60,089 bases of DNA from assembly GCA_937880845.1 (NCBI GenBank), contig CALFLL010000036.1:1-60089 (forward strand). The letters are read 5' to 3'. Position numbers and translations under genes: made by a program. The notes under the pieces are model-generated. The model saw only the letters and a list, made by a program, of their open reading frames with translations, had not been told where the DNA came from and did not search any database. The stretch is from an uncultured Drancourtella sp. GTDB lineage: Bacteria > Bacillota > Clostridia > Lachnospirales > Lachnospiraceae. Below are positions 9,728-17,798 of this stretch, one piece after another. Numbering within the stretch: position 1 is the stretch's first letter; every line of letters starts with the position of its first letter.

Positions 9728-9819
9728 ATTGTAGAAAGAGAAAATGAAAGCAATCACATTTAAGAAAGATTTTAAATATTTGATATAATGAAAGTATCCT
9801 TCAGAAGGGAGAGATTTCA

Positions 9820-10665
9820 ATGAATCAAAATGAGTTCGAACAATGTCTTTGCTTTATTGAAAAGAATTTAAAAGAAAAGTTGACTTTAGATGAGATTGCT
9901 TTACAGTCAGGTTATTCTCGATTTCATTTTTGCAGGGATTTTAAAAAATTTTCAGGAGTCAGTACAATGAAATATGTCACCATGAGAAAACTGATATCAG
10001 CAGCAGAAGAAATCAAAAATGGTCGGAAAATCATTGATGTTGCCCTTGATTATCAATTCACAAGCCATAGCTGTTTCACAATGATTTTCAAGCGTGAAAT
10101 AGGATTTCATCCAAGTCTTCTAAAATTTAACGAAAAATTAGGAGGAAAATATATGGAAATGAAAGAATTGAAAAAAGAAGAGTGTATCCATATCTTAATG
10201 GACAATTGCGATCACGACAAACTTTATGCTTGTTTACAGGCAGCGGAAAAATTATATGCCGGTGAAATCCGTTATTCTCAGGAAGAATATATTACACATC
10301 CGTTAAATACCGCAGTAATCCTGGTAAACATGGAAGCAAATGAAGATATTATTTTAGCCGGTCTTTTTTGTGATTGTTATGAAAAAGGGCGAGAATATCT
10401 AAATCTAAAAAATAAAATTCCGCAAGATGTATGGAAAATCGTAGAAGGATTAAATACAGATGATTGGGAGCATATGAGTGATGAAGTGTTAATGGTAAGA
10501 ACAGCGGCAAGACTTCACAATATGCAGACACTTTCTTATATGCCGATAGAAAAACAAAAAGAGAAAGCAGAAGAAACGCTTTTTCTCCTTTCTTCTATTA
10601 GAAAACGAATTGAAAATCTTTCAGTCATAGAACAGTTGAGCTATTTGTCCATGCAATATTTGTAA
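9820..10665 (+). CDS. AraC-type HTH fused to degenerate RelA/SpoT-like HD domain
   Basis: Residues 1-105 are a complete AraC double helix-turn-helix (FHFCRDFKKFSG, then FTSHSCFTMIFKREIGFHPS). Residues 112-281 align along their length with the ppGpp-hydrolase domain of SpoT/Rel: YITHP, an HD-like CDCYEKG, ARLHNMQTL, EKQKEKAEETL and a final EQLSYLSMQYL like the SpoT ELEDLSFRYL. H160 and D185 are kept. The first residue of the HD motif is C184, the second Asp of the ED pair is Lys, and the Asp before RLHNM is A230, so manganese binding and hydrolysis are probably lost. It could be an alarmone- or nucleotide-responsive transcription factor; that is inference. Start after GGGAGAG. It stands alone between two terminators. 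Confidence 0.85.
   Translation: MNQNEFEQCLCFIEKNLKEKLTLDEIALQSGYSRFHFCRDFKKFSGVSTMKYVTMRKLISAAEEIKNGRKIIDVALDYQFTSHSCFTMIFKREIGFHPSLLKFNEKLGGKYMEMKELKKEECIHILMDNCDHDKLYACLQAAEKLYAGEIRYSQEEYITHPLNTAVILVNMEANEDIILAGLFCDCYEKGREYLNLKNKIPQDVWKIVEGLNTDDWEHMSDEVLMVRTAARLHNMQTLSYMPIEKQKEKAEETLFLLSSIRKRIENLSVIEQLSYLSMQYL
10140..10155 (+). promoter_or_regulatory. In-frame internal ribosome binding site before HD domain
   Basis: AGGAGG at 10140-10145 is followed after 7 bp by ATG (10153-10155), which is codon 112 of the fusion gene. Initiation here would give a free 170-residue HD protein from the same mRNA. The SD match is better than that of the annotated gene start. Confidence 0.6.
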
Positions 10666-10707
10666 AAATATAAAACCTTATTTATGATATGACTAAAAAA
10701 ACAACAG

Positions 10708-10762
10708 AAAGAAGCCGCCATATTTATGATTTATTTAATCATTAATGGGACGGCTTCCTTTT
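10708..10762. terminator. Bidirectional terminator between convergent genes
   Basis: GAAGCCG (10711-10717) pairs with CGGCTTC (10751-10757), flanked by an A-run on the left and CTTTTA on the right. It lies between the AraC-HD gene and minus-strand genes. Confidence 0.6.
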
Positions 10763-10777
10763 ATATACTAACAAATT

Positions 10778-10951
10778 TTATTTCTTTTTATTAAGTTTTA
10801 ATTTTATCTCTGTTCTATCGGCGATATTTTGAAAGACATTTACTACATATGAGCATTGTTCTTTCGTAGACAGCAAAGGCAACTTCTCGTTGGATTCTAT
10901 TTGCTTCATAGCTTCATGTAATTCGGAAAGATCTAATAGATTAACTGTCAA
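10778..10951 (-). pseudogene. Unrecognised 3' gene remnant or small ORF (58 aa)
   Basis: On the minus strand an open frame runs from a possible TTG at 10951 to a stop at 10778 (LTVNLLDLSELHEAMKQIES, ending in KLKLNKKK). It looks protein-like, with an amphipathic helix and a basic tail. It has no ATG and no ribosome binding site, and the stretch between the ferredoxin gene stop and this frame is very short. It may be the C-terminus of a deleted gene. I do not recognise the family. Confidence 0.3.
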
Positions 10952-10963
10952 GCAAAAGAAATA

Positions 10964-11722
10964 TTATATAAAAAGCTCGTTTTCTTTTCTCTTTTCACAA
11001 GCTCCCTCTATTTTTTTTGAAGCCACTTTTAATAAAATAGGATTTAATTTTCTCGCATTATTAGGACATACATCAATACATCTCATACAGGATATACATA
11101 ATTTTGTGTCCGTTTTTTTCGGCTCTTTGACTGAAATAGCTCCTACCGGACACAGTTTTGCACATAAACCACAATCAGTACATTCTTTTCCAGCCGTTGG
11201 CTTTAATGGAACACCTTTATATTCCCGATAAGGATAGTTTCCAGGTAATTCTAACTTATCACATACGGCGTTGCTTTTTATTTTATCCAATATCTTCCTT
11301 GAAAATTGTACCAGTTCCTCTTTATCTTCTTTATCAGGACGACCTGTTGCAAATTGGTGCATGATAGAATGTTCTGCAATAGCCGTAACACCAGCAACAC
11401 AACAGAACCCTCCATTCGTTACACATTCCGATAGCTCTCTAAGCGTATCTTCATAAGCTCGATTTCCATAAGATACCACTAAGACAGCTTTTGCATTGTT
11501 CCCCTTAAACCCTTTTATTCTTTCCAACGCAACTGAAGGAACTCTGCCGCCATACGACGGGACGCCAATGATACAAATATCTTCTTTATTGAAAGAGTGA
11601 TTAAATATGCCGTTTCTTTCACTCAAATCAATTTCCTGATAGTTTCCAAACTCATTTGCGATTATTTTAACTATTTTTTCCGTGCTGTTTGTCGGACTGA
11701 AATATAACACATACACACTCAT
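10964..11722 (-). CDS. EFR1-type flavodoxin-ferredoxin fusion
   Basis: The 252-residue protein has an N-terminal flavodoxin-like fold with the FMN phosphate loop SPTNSTEKI (about 9-17) and a second flavin loop SYGGRVPS. The C-terminal part has two 4Fe-4S motifs, CTDCGLCAKLCP and CISCMRCIDVCP. This is the EFR1 family of ferrodoxins, presumed electron carriers that couple FMN to iron-sulfur clusters. The gene follows an ArsR-type regulator by 3 bp and is probably controlled by it. The protein is cytosolic and its redox partner cannot be named from here. Confidence 0.88.
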   Translation of the reverse strand: MSVYVLYFSPTNSTEKIVKIIANEFGNYQEIDLSERNGIFNHSFNKEDICIIGVPSYGGRVPSVALERIKGFKGNNAKAVLVVSYGNRAYEDTLRELSECVTNGGFCCVAGVTAIAEHSIMHQFATGRPDKEDKEELVQFSRKILDKIKSNAVCDKLELPGNYPYREYKGVPLKPTAGKECTDCGLCAKLCPVGAISVKEPKKTDTKLCISCMRCIDVCPNNARKLNPILLKVASKKIEGACEKRKENELFI

Positions 11723-11725
11723 TTT

Positions 11726-12091
11726 TTATAACCTCTTTTCTCTTTCTCTGATACAACGTTTCAACATGGGCTCTGCCTGTTTCCAAAAAAGAATCACTGG
11801 TTTTATCGTTGTATTATTAAAATCAATATAATAATAGTTTTTTGTTCCGTCACGCCTCATGCTGATAATTTCAGCATTTAATAACACTTTCAGATGATGT
11901 GATACCGCTGAACGTGAAACATGACTTTTTTTCTGAATTTCTCCAACTCGAATCCCTCCCATTCCGCCAGCTTCAATTAAAGCTAATAATATTTCTTGCC
12001 GAACTTCATCGCCTAATATCGTCATAATCGGTCTGGCAAGATTATAGTTCTCAATAAATTTTTGCTTTTCCAAAATAAAAGTTTTATCCAT
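11726..12091 (-). CDS. ArsR-family winged-helix regulator
   Basis: The 121-residue protein has a winged helix with the recognition helix VSRSAVSHHLKVL (about 59-71) and wing region MRRDGTKNYYYI. The family usually represses its own operon and releases DNA on metal, redox or other signals. No metal-binding cysteine pair is visible, so a non-metal signal is likely. A perfect inverted repeat 13 bp upstream of the start is the likely operator, and the flavodoxin-ferredoxin gene is the only downstream gene. The start follows AGGAGG. Confidence 0.88.
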   Translation of the reverse strand: MDKTFILEKQKFIENYNLARPIMTILGDEVRQEILLALIEAGGMGGIRVGEIQKKSHVSRSAVSHHLKVLLNAEIISMRRDGTKNYYYIDFNNTTIKPVILFWKQAEPMLKRCIREREKRL

Positions 12092-12104
12092 TTTTCCTCC
12101 TATA

Positions 12105-12120
12105 GTTTATCTCCATAAAC
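12105..12120 (-). promoter_or_regulatory. Operator-like inverted repeat of ArsR gene
   Basis: GTTTAT-ctcc-ATAAAC is a perfect 6-bp inverted repeat immediately upstream of the ArsR gene ribosome binding site, well placed for autorepression. Confidence 0.55.
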
Positions 12121-12444
12121 CATTATATTCTTTTCATAACTCCAATTCAACATTGGTGTCGCAAATAAAGACCATTCCTATTTCTGCTTTTGGGAAGTTA
12201 CTTATCAGGCAGAAATGAATTAGTCTGCCATTTCACAGCAACTAAAAAGAGATACCAACACACCTATGCAGTATCTCTTAGCTTAGTAGCAATATTCTTT
12301 TGTTTGCAAGCAGATAAACACGGCTGTTTCTTAATATCCTTTTGTTTGGGAAACTCCTTGTTCCCATTTGGAAATGGAACTGCCCGCTGTCACAAGTAAC
12401 GCACGTTAACATTTTCAGAAAACAGCAATGCTATATTTGTATCT
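12121..12444. other. Non-coding stretch with three hairpins, no gene
   Basis: No convincing ORF is present. Three hairpins are visible: GGCAGA/TCTGCC at 12208-12229, GAGATAC/GTATCTC at about 12250-12280 (terminator-like, next to A-rich and T-rich ends), and GTTCC-ATTT/AAAT-GGAAC near 12358-12378. The stretch separates the ArsR/ferredoxin pair from the 3' end of a histidine kinase gene and may be the scar of a lost element. Confidence 0.45.
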
Positions 12445-13752
12445 TTATTTTATAGGGATTACGACTGTAAAGGTTGCACCCCCTCCTGGAGTATCCCCAA
12501 TTTCTATTGTACCATTTAACATATTTGTAAGTTCTTTTGCAATACTTAGCCCAAGTCCAAAATTGGATTTATTTGTATGTGATTTGTCTCCACTATAGAA
12601 TCGTTCAAAAATACGTTCTTTTTCTTCCTCCCGGATTCCCTGTCCATGATCTATGATAAGAAATTTCAGGTATCGCAATTCCTTTACAGCTTTGATTTCT
12701 ATGGAAGGATTTCCTTTACTGTGCTGAATAGCATTGTCCATGAGAATACTTAAAATTTCCAACAGGCGGTCCTTGTCTGTGTTTAATGGAGGATATGTTT
12801 CATCAGACAATTCCAAATGTAAAGAAACATTATTTTTTATACAAGTTGGTTCATATAATTCATATAGGGTTATCAATAAGGTATCTATATCTGCTTTTTG
12901 CTTCTGTATCGTCCAGGTTTTCGCATCCGATGAGACAAGTAATAACATTTCTCTAACCAGACGGGATAACCTTGTACACTCTGAACCAATGGAGGCTGCC
13001 GCTTGCTTCAATGTCTTGTTTGTCAGGTTTTCAGACTGAAGTATATCTGCATATGCCATGATTACAGCTAAAGGAGATTTTAATTCATGGGATGCAGCAG
13101 CAACAAAATCTTTTTGACTTTGAAGCATTTTTTCTGTTGGAGACAGTGCTTTTTTCAGTAAGATTCTAGTTAACAGAACGACTAAAATAAAAGATATCAT
13201 CCAAACGGACAGATAAAAAAACAGGTTTTCCCATAAAAAGTTGAAGATGGTTTTTATCTGGTAAATGAAAACGGCTTCATAACTTTGATTATTTGTGGCA
13301 GCAACCATAGCCGGGATTACAAGATAGCTGTCATGCTCCGTACCTTTGATTTCATAAAAGCCGTCCTGGGATGTTGCCGGATTTTTATTATTCTCGGAAG
13401 AAGGCACATCAGAGGTCTGTGTCTGATATTCGGTTTCCAAATGGGCTAATACCGTTTCCGCCTTTGTAGGAAAAGAGAATTTGCTCTGATAAATTGTTTT
13501 TCCCTGCTGATTTTTAATTTGTGAAAATATCCGGTATTCATCCTCGTAGTCCTGGAACGTGGCTTTCATATTTTCTGGATGAGTTTCCATCTGATAAATC
13601 ATCAGAGTAGCCATCCGCTGAAAAAATGTATTTTCATTTATTTTTTCTGTATGAAAGGCATTTATAAATATCAAGGCAAGTATCGCAGTGATTATGAGCA
13701 TGATGGAACAGAAAAAAATGGTATGCAATTTACGGTATAAGTTTTTTAACAT
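12445..13752 (-). CDS. Sensor histidine kinase with extracellular domain
   Basis: The 435-residue kinase has membrane helices at about 11-31 and 175-197 that enclose an extracellular domain of about 140 residues. Its phospho-accepting H222 is in SHELKSPLAVIMAY, the N-box is MDNAIQHS, and the G-boxes are DHGQGI and GLGLSIAKEL. All catalytic parts are intact. It overlaps the response regulator gene by 7 bp. The divergent lipoprotein and FtsX-type exporter operon is its probable target. Unlike the BceS-like kinase in this window it has a real sensory ectodomain, so it may sense a ligand directly. Confidence 0.92.
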   Translation of the reverse strand: MLKNLYRKLHTIFFCSIMLIITAILALIFINAFHTEKINENTFFQRMATLMIYQMETHPENMKATFQDYEDEYRIFSQIKNQQGKTIYQSKFSFPTKAETVLAHLETEYQTQTSDVPSSENNKNPATSQDGFYEIKGTEHDSYLVIPAMVAATNNQSYEAVFIYQIKTIFNFLWENLFFYLSVWMISFILVVLLTRILLKKALSPTEKMLQSQKDFVAAASHELKSPLAVIMAYADILQSENLTNKTLKQAAASIGSECTRLSRLVREMLLLVSSDAKTWTIQKQKADIDTLLITLYELYEPTCIKNNVSLHLELSDETYPPLNTDKDRLLEILSILMDNAIQHSKGNPSIEIKAVKELRYLKFLIIDHGQGIREEEKERIFERFYSGDKSHTNKSNFGLGLSIAKELTNMLNGTIEIGDTPGGGATFTVVIPIK

Positions 13753-14432
13753 CTTTCATTCTCCAATTTATAGCCTGCACCATAGAGCGTTTTCAGGGTA
13801 CATGTGCTTTCCAGTGCTTTTAGTCTTTTTCTTAAAAATTTAATGTAACTGTCTACATTTCCCGCTTCTACTTCAGAAGTGGTTCCCCAGATCTTCAATA
13901 TAAGCTGTTCCCTGGAAAATACAGTTTCAGGATTCCTTATGAATACGGATAAAACAGCAGATTCCTTTTCTGTAAGGGATAGTGTTTTATCTGAAACAGA
14001 TAGGGTTCGGTTGTTTTTATGAAAAGATAAATCTCCATACTGTATGGTATCGGATAACTGCAAATTGGGAGGACGTCTGGTCAGGGCGCGTACTCTTGCC
14101 AGAAGTTCTTCTAAATGAAACGGTTTTACCAGATAGTCGTCTGCACCTCCGTCCAATCCTTCTATTCTGTCATCCAGTTCTCCTAAACCGGTAATGATAA
14201 TAATGGGGATATTGATTTTTTTATTTCGCATAGCTGTAACAATCGTAAGACCGTCAATGACCGGCAGCATACGATCTATAATTGCAAGGTCATAGGCATA
14301 ATCTGTATTCAAAGCATACAGGAGAGCTGTTTCGCCATCATAAAAAGAATCTACAATATAATCCTGTTTCTCTAATGAATTTTTTATGAGTTTGCATAAT
14401 TCTAAATCATCTTCTATAAGAAGTATTTTCAT
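13746..14432 (-). CDS. OmpR-family response regulator
   Basis: The 228-residue regulator has the acidic pocket E7-D8-D9, phospho-acceptor D53 in IIDRMLPVIDG, K in VKPFHLEEL and a C-terminal winged helix ending in the LYGAGYKL strand. It is encoded with its kinase and transcribed away from a lipoprotein/ABC operon. The shared intergenic region holds a perfect 18-bp inverted repeat made of CTGTAAAAA units with an 11-bp period, as expected for OmpR-type dimers, so it probably regulates both directions. Confidence 0.93.
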   Translation of the reverse strand: MKILLIEDDLELCKLIKNSLEKQDYIVDSFYDGETALLYALNTDYAYDLAIIDRMLPVIDGLTIVTAMRNKKINIPIIIITGLGELDDRIEGLDGGADDYLVKPFHLEELLARVRALTRRPPNLQLSDTIQYGDLSFHKNNRTLSVSDKTLSLTEKESAVLSVFIRNPETVFSREQLILKIWGTTSEVEAGNVDSYIKFLRKRLKALESTCTLKTLYGAGYKLENERC

Positions 14433-14484
14433 ATCAATTCAATCCTTTCATTTCCGATATAACTATATCAGTATATCAAATAAA

Positions 14485-14546
14485 TCTGTAAAAATCCTGT
14501 AAAAAGGGAGTGGTTCATTCATTTGTTCTTACAGGATTTTTACAGA
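14485..14546. promoter_or_regulatory. Divergent operator: 18-bp perfect inverted repeat with 11-bp tandem half-sites
   Basis: TCTGTAAAAATCCTGTAA (14485-14502) is repeated in inverted orientation at 14529-14546. Each arm contains two direct CTGTAA units 11 bp apart, one helical turn, the binding geometry of OmpR-family dimers. It lies midway between the regulator gene and the lipoprotein/ABC operon. Confidence 0.75.
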
Positions 14547-14599
14547 GGTATTTTAGTAAAATGACAGAGCAATCAAAAAATGAAAGGTGGAATTAAAAA

Positions 14600-15103
14600 A
14601 TGACAAAAAGAAAATTAGGCAGACTATTAGCGATAGGGCTGAGTATTTCTGTATTAGCAACCGGATGTGGAATGACAGATTCGCCCAATTCTAATGGAGC
14701 TGATCCTGCAGCAAATACAGAAAATGGAGGAAATGGAGTTGGGGAAACTATTCCCTCCAGCAATAGTTTTAACAATCTGTTAACCAGTGCGGATATTGCA
14801 GGGACGGTACTTGAATTTGATGCCAGGGGATGTAAGATCAGCCAAATAAAAACAGATAAGGACGGTGAAATTGCATATGAGGCAGATCCAAACCATATTA
14901 TAGAAGATTTGACGGTATCTATTCAGTATGATGAGAACTGTGAGGTGCAAATTGCGGATGTGGACAAAACAACCGGGGAAGCGGATATCACAGATGGAAG
15001 TATTTCAGATATCAAAAAGGAATCACAGCTTTATATGTTTGGCGAATTTGAAAATACACATCATTTTAACGCCACAAAAATTATGATTATACATTTTGAA
15101 TAG
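14600..15103 (+). CDS. Small secreted lipoprotein of ABC exporter operon
   Basis: The 167-residue product has a basic N-terminus, a hydrophobic stretch and the lipobox LATGC (Cys at about 23), so it should be lipid-anchored outside the cell. After a low-complexity Asn/Gly linker there is a compact acidic domain. I do not recognise the family. The gene is first in an operon with two FtsX-type permeases and an ATPase and stops 11 bp before the next start. It may be an accessory or substrate-binding protein of that exporter, or a lipoprotein that shields the envelope from a peptide. Start after AAAGGTGG. Confidence 0.75.
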   Translation: MTKRKLGRLLAIGLSISVLATGCGMTDSPNSNGADPAANTENGGNGVGETIPSSNSFNNLLTSADIAGTVLEFDARGCKISQIKTDKDGEIAYEADPNHIIEDLTVSIQYDENCEVQIADVDKTTGEADITDGSISDIKKESQLYMFGEFENTHHFNATKIMIIHFE

Positions 15104-15114
15104 AGGTGGAAGTC

Positions 15115-16338
15115 ATGAGTTTTTTTCAACTTGCATTTCGATATTTAAAAAGAAAAAAAGGGAAAACGTTCCTTTTGTTTTTCGTTCTGTTAATCATCAA
15201 CAGTATGATTTTGAGTACAAGTATGATTTTACGTGCAACAAATGACTCTAAAAAGGCCATGCAGGAAAAAACAGACTCCAAGGTAGTTGCAGAAATCAAT
15301 ACAGAAAATGCTGGGATTGATAAAGCAGAAATAGATCAGATAAAAGAGCTAAAGGATGTCAGCATGATAAATCGGATAGGAAGAACCTCTGTGTATCCAT
15401 CCAATTTTATACCGATTACCAACAGTGACTCTGAAAAGGAAGAAAATCAGAAAGTTGCTTTCTTATCCTGTGATGATCTGGAAAAAGACAGCCCTTTTAC
15501 TGACAGGGTTTATAAATTAACCGGTGGAAAATATATCGGGAAAAATACCAGGGGGATTGTGGTGCATGAGAATCTGGCTGCTGCAAACGGATTGAAAATT
15601 GGAGACAGTATAGAAGTTTCTGCAGACAATGGAAAAATTGTTTCAGCAGAGATTATTGGCCTATTCAGCTCTGTGGGAAATACAGAAAAAAGGCAGACAG
15701 ATACAACTACGTCTGTAAACCGTATCGAAAATCAGATTTTTGTGGATACAGAAACATATTGTACGTTGGTTAATGGAAAGGAATTTTATAAAGCCGTCGT
15801 TTATACCAAAAATCCACAGCGGATCAGTGAATTAGAAAAAGAGGTCAGCCATATTTTGGACTCAAATGTGGCAACAACATCGGCAGACATGTTATATCAG
15901 CAGATTTCCGCTCCTCTGGAGCAGATAAGCAGGGCTGCAAAGGTGATGTTGCTATTGACAATGCTTACAGGAACCGTAGTAGTATCTTTGCTGCTTTGTA
16001 TGTGGTCGAGAACAAGACAAAAAGAAATTGCGATTTTTATGAGCCTTGGAAAGAAAAAAAGGGAAATCATTTTGCAGGTACTTGTGGAATCATTTCTTGT
16101 TTTCCTTTTTGCGGTTCTAGGTGCAGCGCTTTTTGGTAGTATGCTCTCAGAAACTCTGCAAAAAATGATTTTAGATATGGGAAGCTCTGAAATTACATTT
16201 ACGGTAATGTTAAAACTACAGGATATCGGTTCGCTGATGGTACTGGGAAGTTTCGTTGTTTTCGTTGCGATTTGCTGTTCCGTTATACCGACCTTAAGAG
16301 CCAATCCAAAAGAAATATTAGCAAAAATGGAGGGATGA
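15115..16338 (+). CDS. FtsX/MacB-type ABC permease, first of pair
   Basis: The 407-residue membrane protein has one N-terminal helix, an extracellular MacB-like domain of about 240 residues and three C-terminal helices that include the FtsX motif EIAIFMSLGKKKREI, the MacB layout. ATG at 15115 is chosen over a GTG at 15106 because the AGAGGTGG ribosome binding site includes that GTG. The next gene, also a permease, begins 3 bp after its stop, so the pair probably forms a heterodimer with the ATPase gene downstream. The substrate is unknown; peptide or lipid export is typical. Confidence 0.9.
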   Translation: MSFFQLAFRYLKRKKGKTFLLFFVLLIINSMILSTSMILRATNDSKKAMQEKTDSKVVAEINTENAGIDKAEIDQIKELKDVSMINRIGRTSVYPSNFIPITNSDSEKEENQKVAFLSCDDLEKDSPFTDRVYKLTGGKYIGKNTRGIVVHENLAAANGLKIGDSIEVSADNGKIVSAEIIGLFSSVGNTEKRQTDTTTSVNRIENQIFVDTETYCTLVNGKEFYKAVVYTKNPQRISELEKEVSHILDSNVATTSADMLYQQISAPLEQISRAAKVMLLLTMLTGTVVVSLLLCMWSRTRQKEIAIFMSLGKKKREIILQVLVESFLVFLFAVLGAALFGSMLSETLQKMILDMGSSEITFTVMLKLQDIGSLMVLGSFVVFVAICCSVIPTLRANPKEILAKMEG

Positions 16339-16341
16339 CAG

Positions 16342-17784
16342 ATGAATTTTTTAGGATTAGCAAGACGCTCTGTAACGAGAAAGCCTGTCAAAAGTATTTT
16401 ATTGTTACTGGTTGTATTTGTGATCAGTACATTACTTTTAACGGGAATGGTCAGTCAAAACGCCAGTATCCATGTGCAGGACAAAACAAGACAGGCAATC
16501 GGTGCGGGCTTACTGTTGGAAGGAAACGAAGAGTATCGCAGTAAAAAACTGGATAAAGCAGCAAAAGAATTAGGCGACCGGGAAGGGACTGTTGATGGTT
16601 ATACACAAAAAAAAGAAATTATTAACGGTACAGAGTCCTGGATGATCAGTACGGATAATTCTTTTGAAACATTAAAACTGGATGATATTACAAAGATAGC
16701 GAATACAAATGGGATTGAAGATTACAATATTACAACCCAAGTTACAGCCGTAAATCCTGTGAATTTTAAAAGGATTGAAGATCAAGACGTGGATCAAAGT
16801 TCAGATATCAAGGGAGTAAGTCTGATTGGTAGCAGAAAGATGGAAATGGATTTTAACGTTCTTTCAGGAAACCTGTCGATTAAAAAAGGGCGTTTCGTAC
16901 AGCCTGATGATACCGATGTATGCGTAGTGTCAGAAGAACTGGCACAGAAAAATAAAATTCAACTGGGAGATAAATTAAAATTTAATGATTATCATGATAC
17001 AGAGAAATCTGCTATTTATGAGGCGGAAGTCATCGGGATTTATCAGGTGAAACAAAAAATGACTTCAATTATGCACGGAGATACGTTCCGATCAGAAAAT
17101 ATCATTTTTACGGACTTAAATTTTCCGTATAAACCGGAAGGGGAATCCAGCCCGCTGTTCCAGCAGGCTTATTTTAAAGTAGGAAATGTGGAGGAATATG
17201 AAACGATAAAGGAAAATGTGAAGCAGACGGATATTAACTGGGAGCAGTATGATTTGATTGATAATAATGGAAACCTGGAAACAATGTCATCTAATTTTCA
17301 GGATTTGGAAAAAATTAGTCAGATTATGATGCTGGTTGTATCCATTGCAAGTTTTATGATTCTTGTGTTTGTGTTTTTATTTTGGTTGAAAAACCGTGTG
17401 CAGGAAGTCGGTATTTTTCTGTCATTGGGGATCCCAAAATTGAGAATTATCAGGCAGATCTGGACAGAAGCCTTGATGATCACTGTGTTGGCGGTCGTAT
17501 TATCTTTTGCAGTCACACCAACGGTATCAAAAGCAACTACGGATTACCTTGTTGGGCAGCAAGTCCAAAAGGTAGAAGAAGAAAAGAAAACTAATGAGGG
17601 TAAAGTGGCAACGGATTATCAGGAACCGGAACAAGATATTCAGGAAATAGAAGTTTCCATCACACCCAATATGTATCTGTTGGACGTAGCATGTGTTCTT
17701 GTGCTGATTACAGCTTCCATTTTTGTTGCATGTATTGTCATATTAAGAAGAAACCCAAAAGAAATATTGTCAGAAATGAGTTAG
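16342..17784 (+). CDS. FtsX/MacB-type ABC permease, second of pair
   Basis: This 480-residue protein repeats the layout of its neighbour: N-terminal helix (about 15-36), extracellular domain of about 280 residues, then three helices with EVGIFLSLGIPKLRI as FtsX motif. It has an extra charged loop (VEEEKKTNEG) between the last two helices. The closing motif RRNPKEILSEM matches the RANPKEILAKM end of the first permease, so the two arose by duplication. It is followed 14 bp later by the ATPase gene. It likely acts in export or resistance under the divergent kinase/regulator pair. Confidence 0.9.
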   Translation: MNFLGLARRSVTRKPVKSILLLLVVFVISTLLLTGMVSQNASIHVQDKTRQAIGAGLLLEGNEEYRSKKLDKAAKELGDREGTVDGYTQKKEIINGTESWMISTDNSFETLKLDDITKIANTNGIEDYNITTQVTAVNPVNFKRIEDQDVDQSSDIKGVSLIGSRKMEMDFNVLSGNLSIKKGRFVQPDDTDVCVVSEELAQKNKIQLGDKLKFNDYHDTEKSAIYEAEVIGIYQVKQKMTSIMHGDTFRSENIIFTDLNFPYKPEGESSPLFQQAYFKVGNVEEYETIKENVKQTDINWEQYDLIDNNGNLETMSSNFQDLEKISQIMMLVVSIASFMILVFVFLFWLKNRVQEVGIFLSLGIPKLRIIRQIWTEALMITVLAVVLSFAVTPTVSKATTDYLVGQQVQKVEEEKKTNEGKVATDYQEPEQDIQEIEVSITPNMYLLDVACVLVLITASIFVACIVILRRNPKEILSEMS

Positions 17785-17798
17785 GAGGATAACGGAAC

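Noticed and set aside
12190..12399. 69-codon ORF in the 12.1-12.4 kb gap
   Set aside because: It crosses hairpins, has no ribosome binding site and does not look like a protein.
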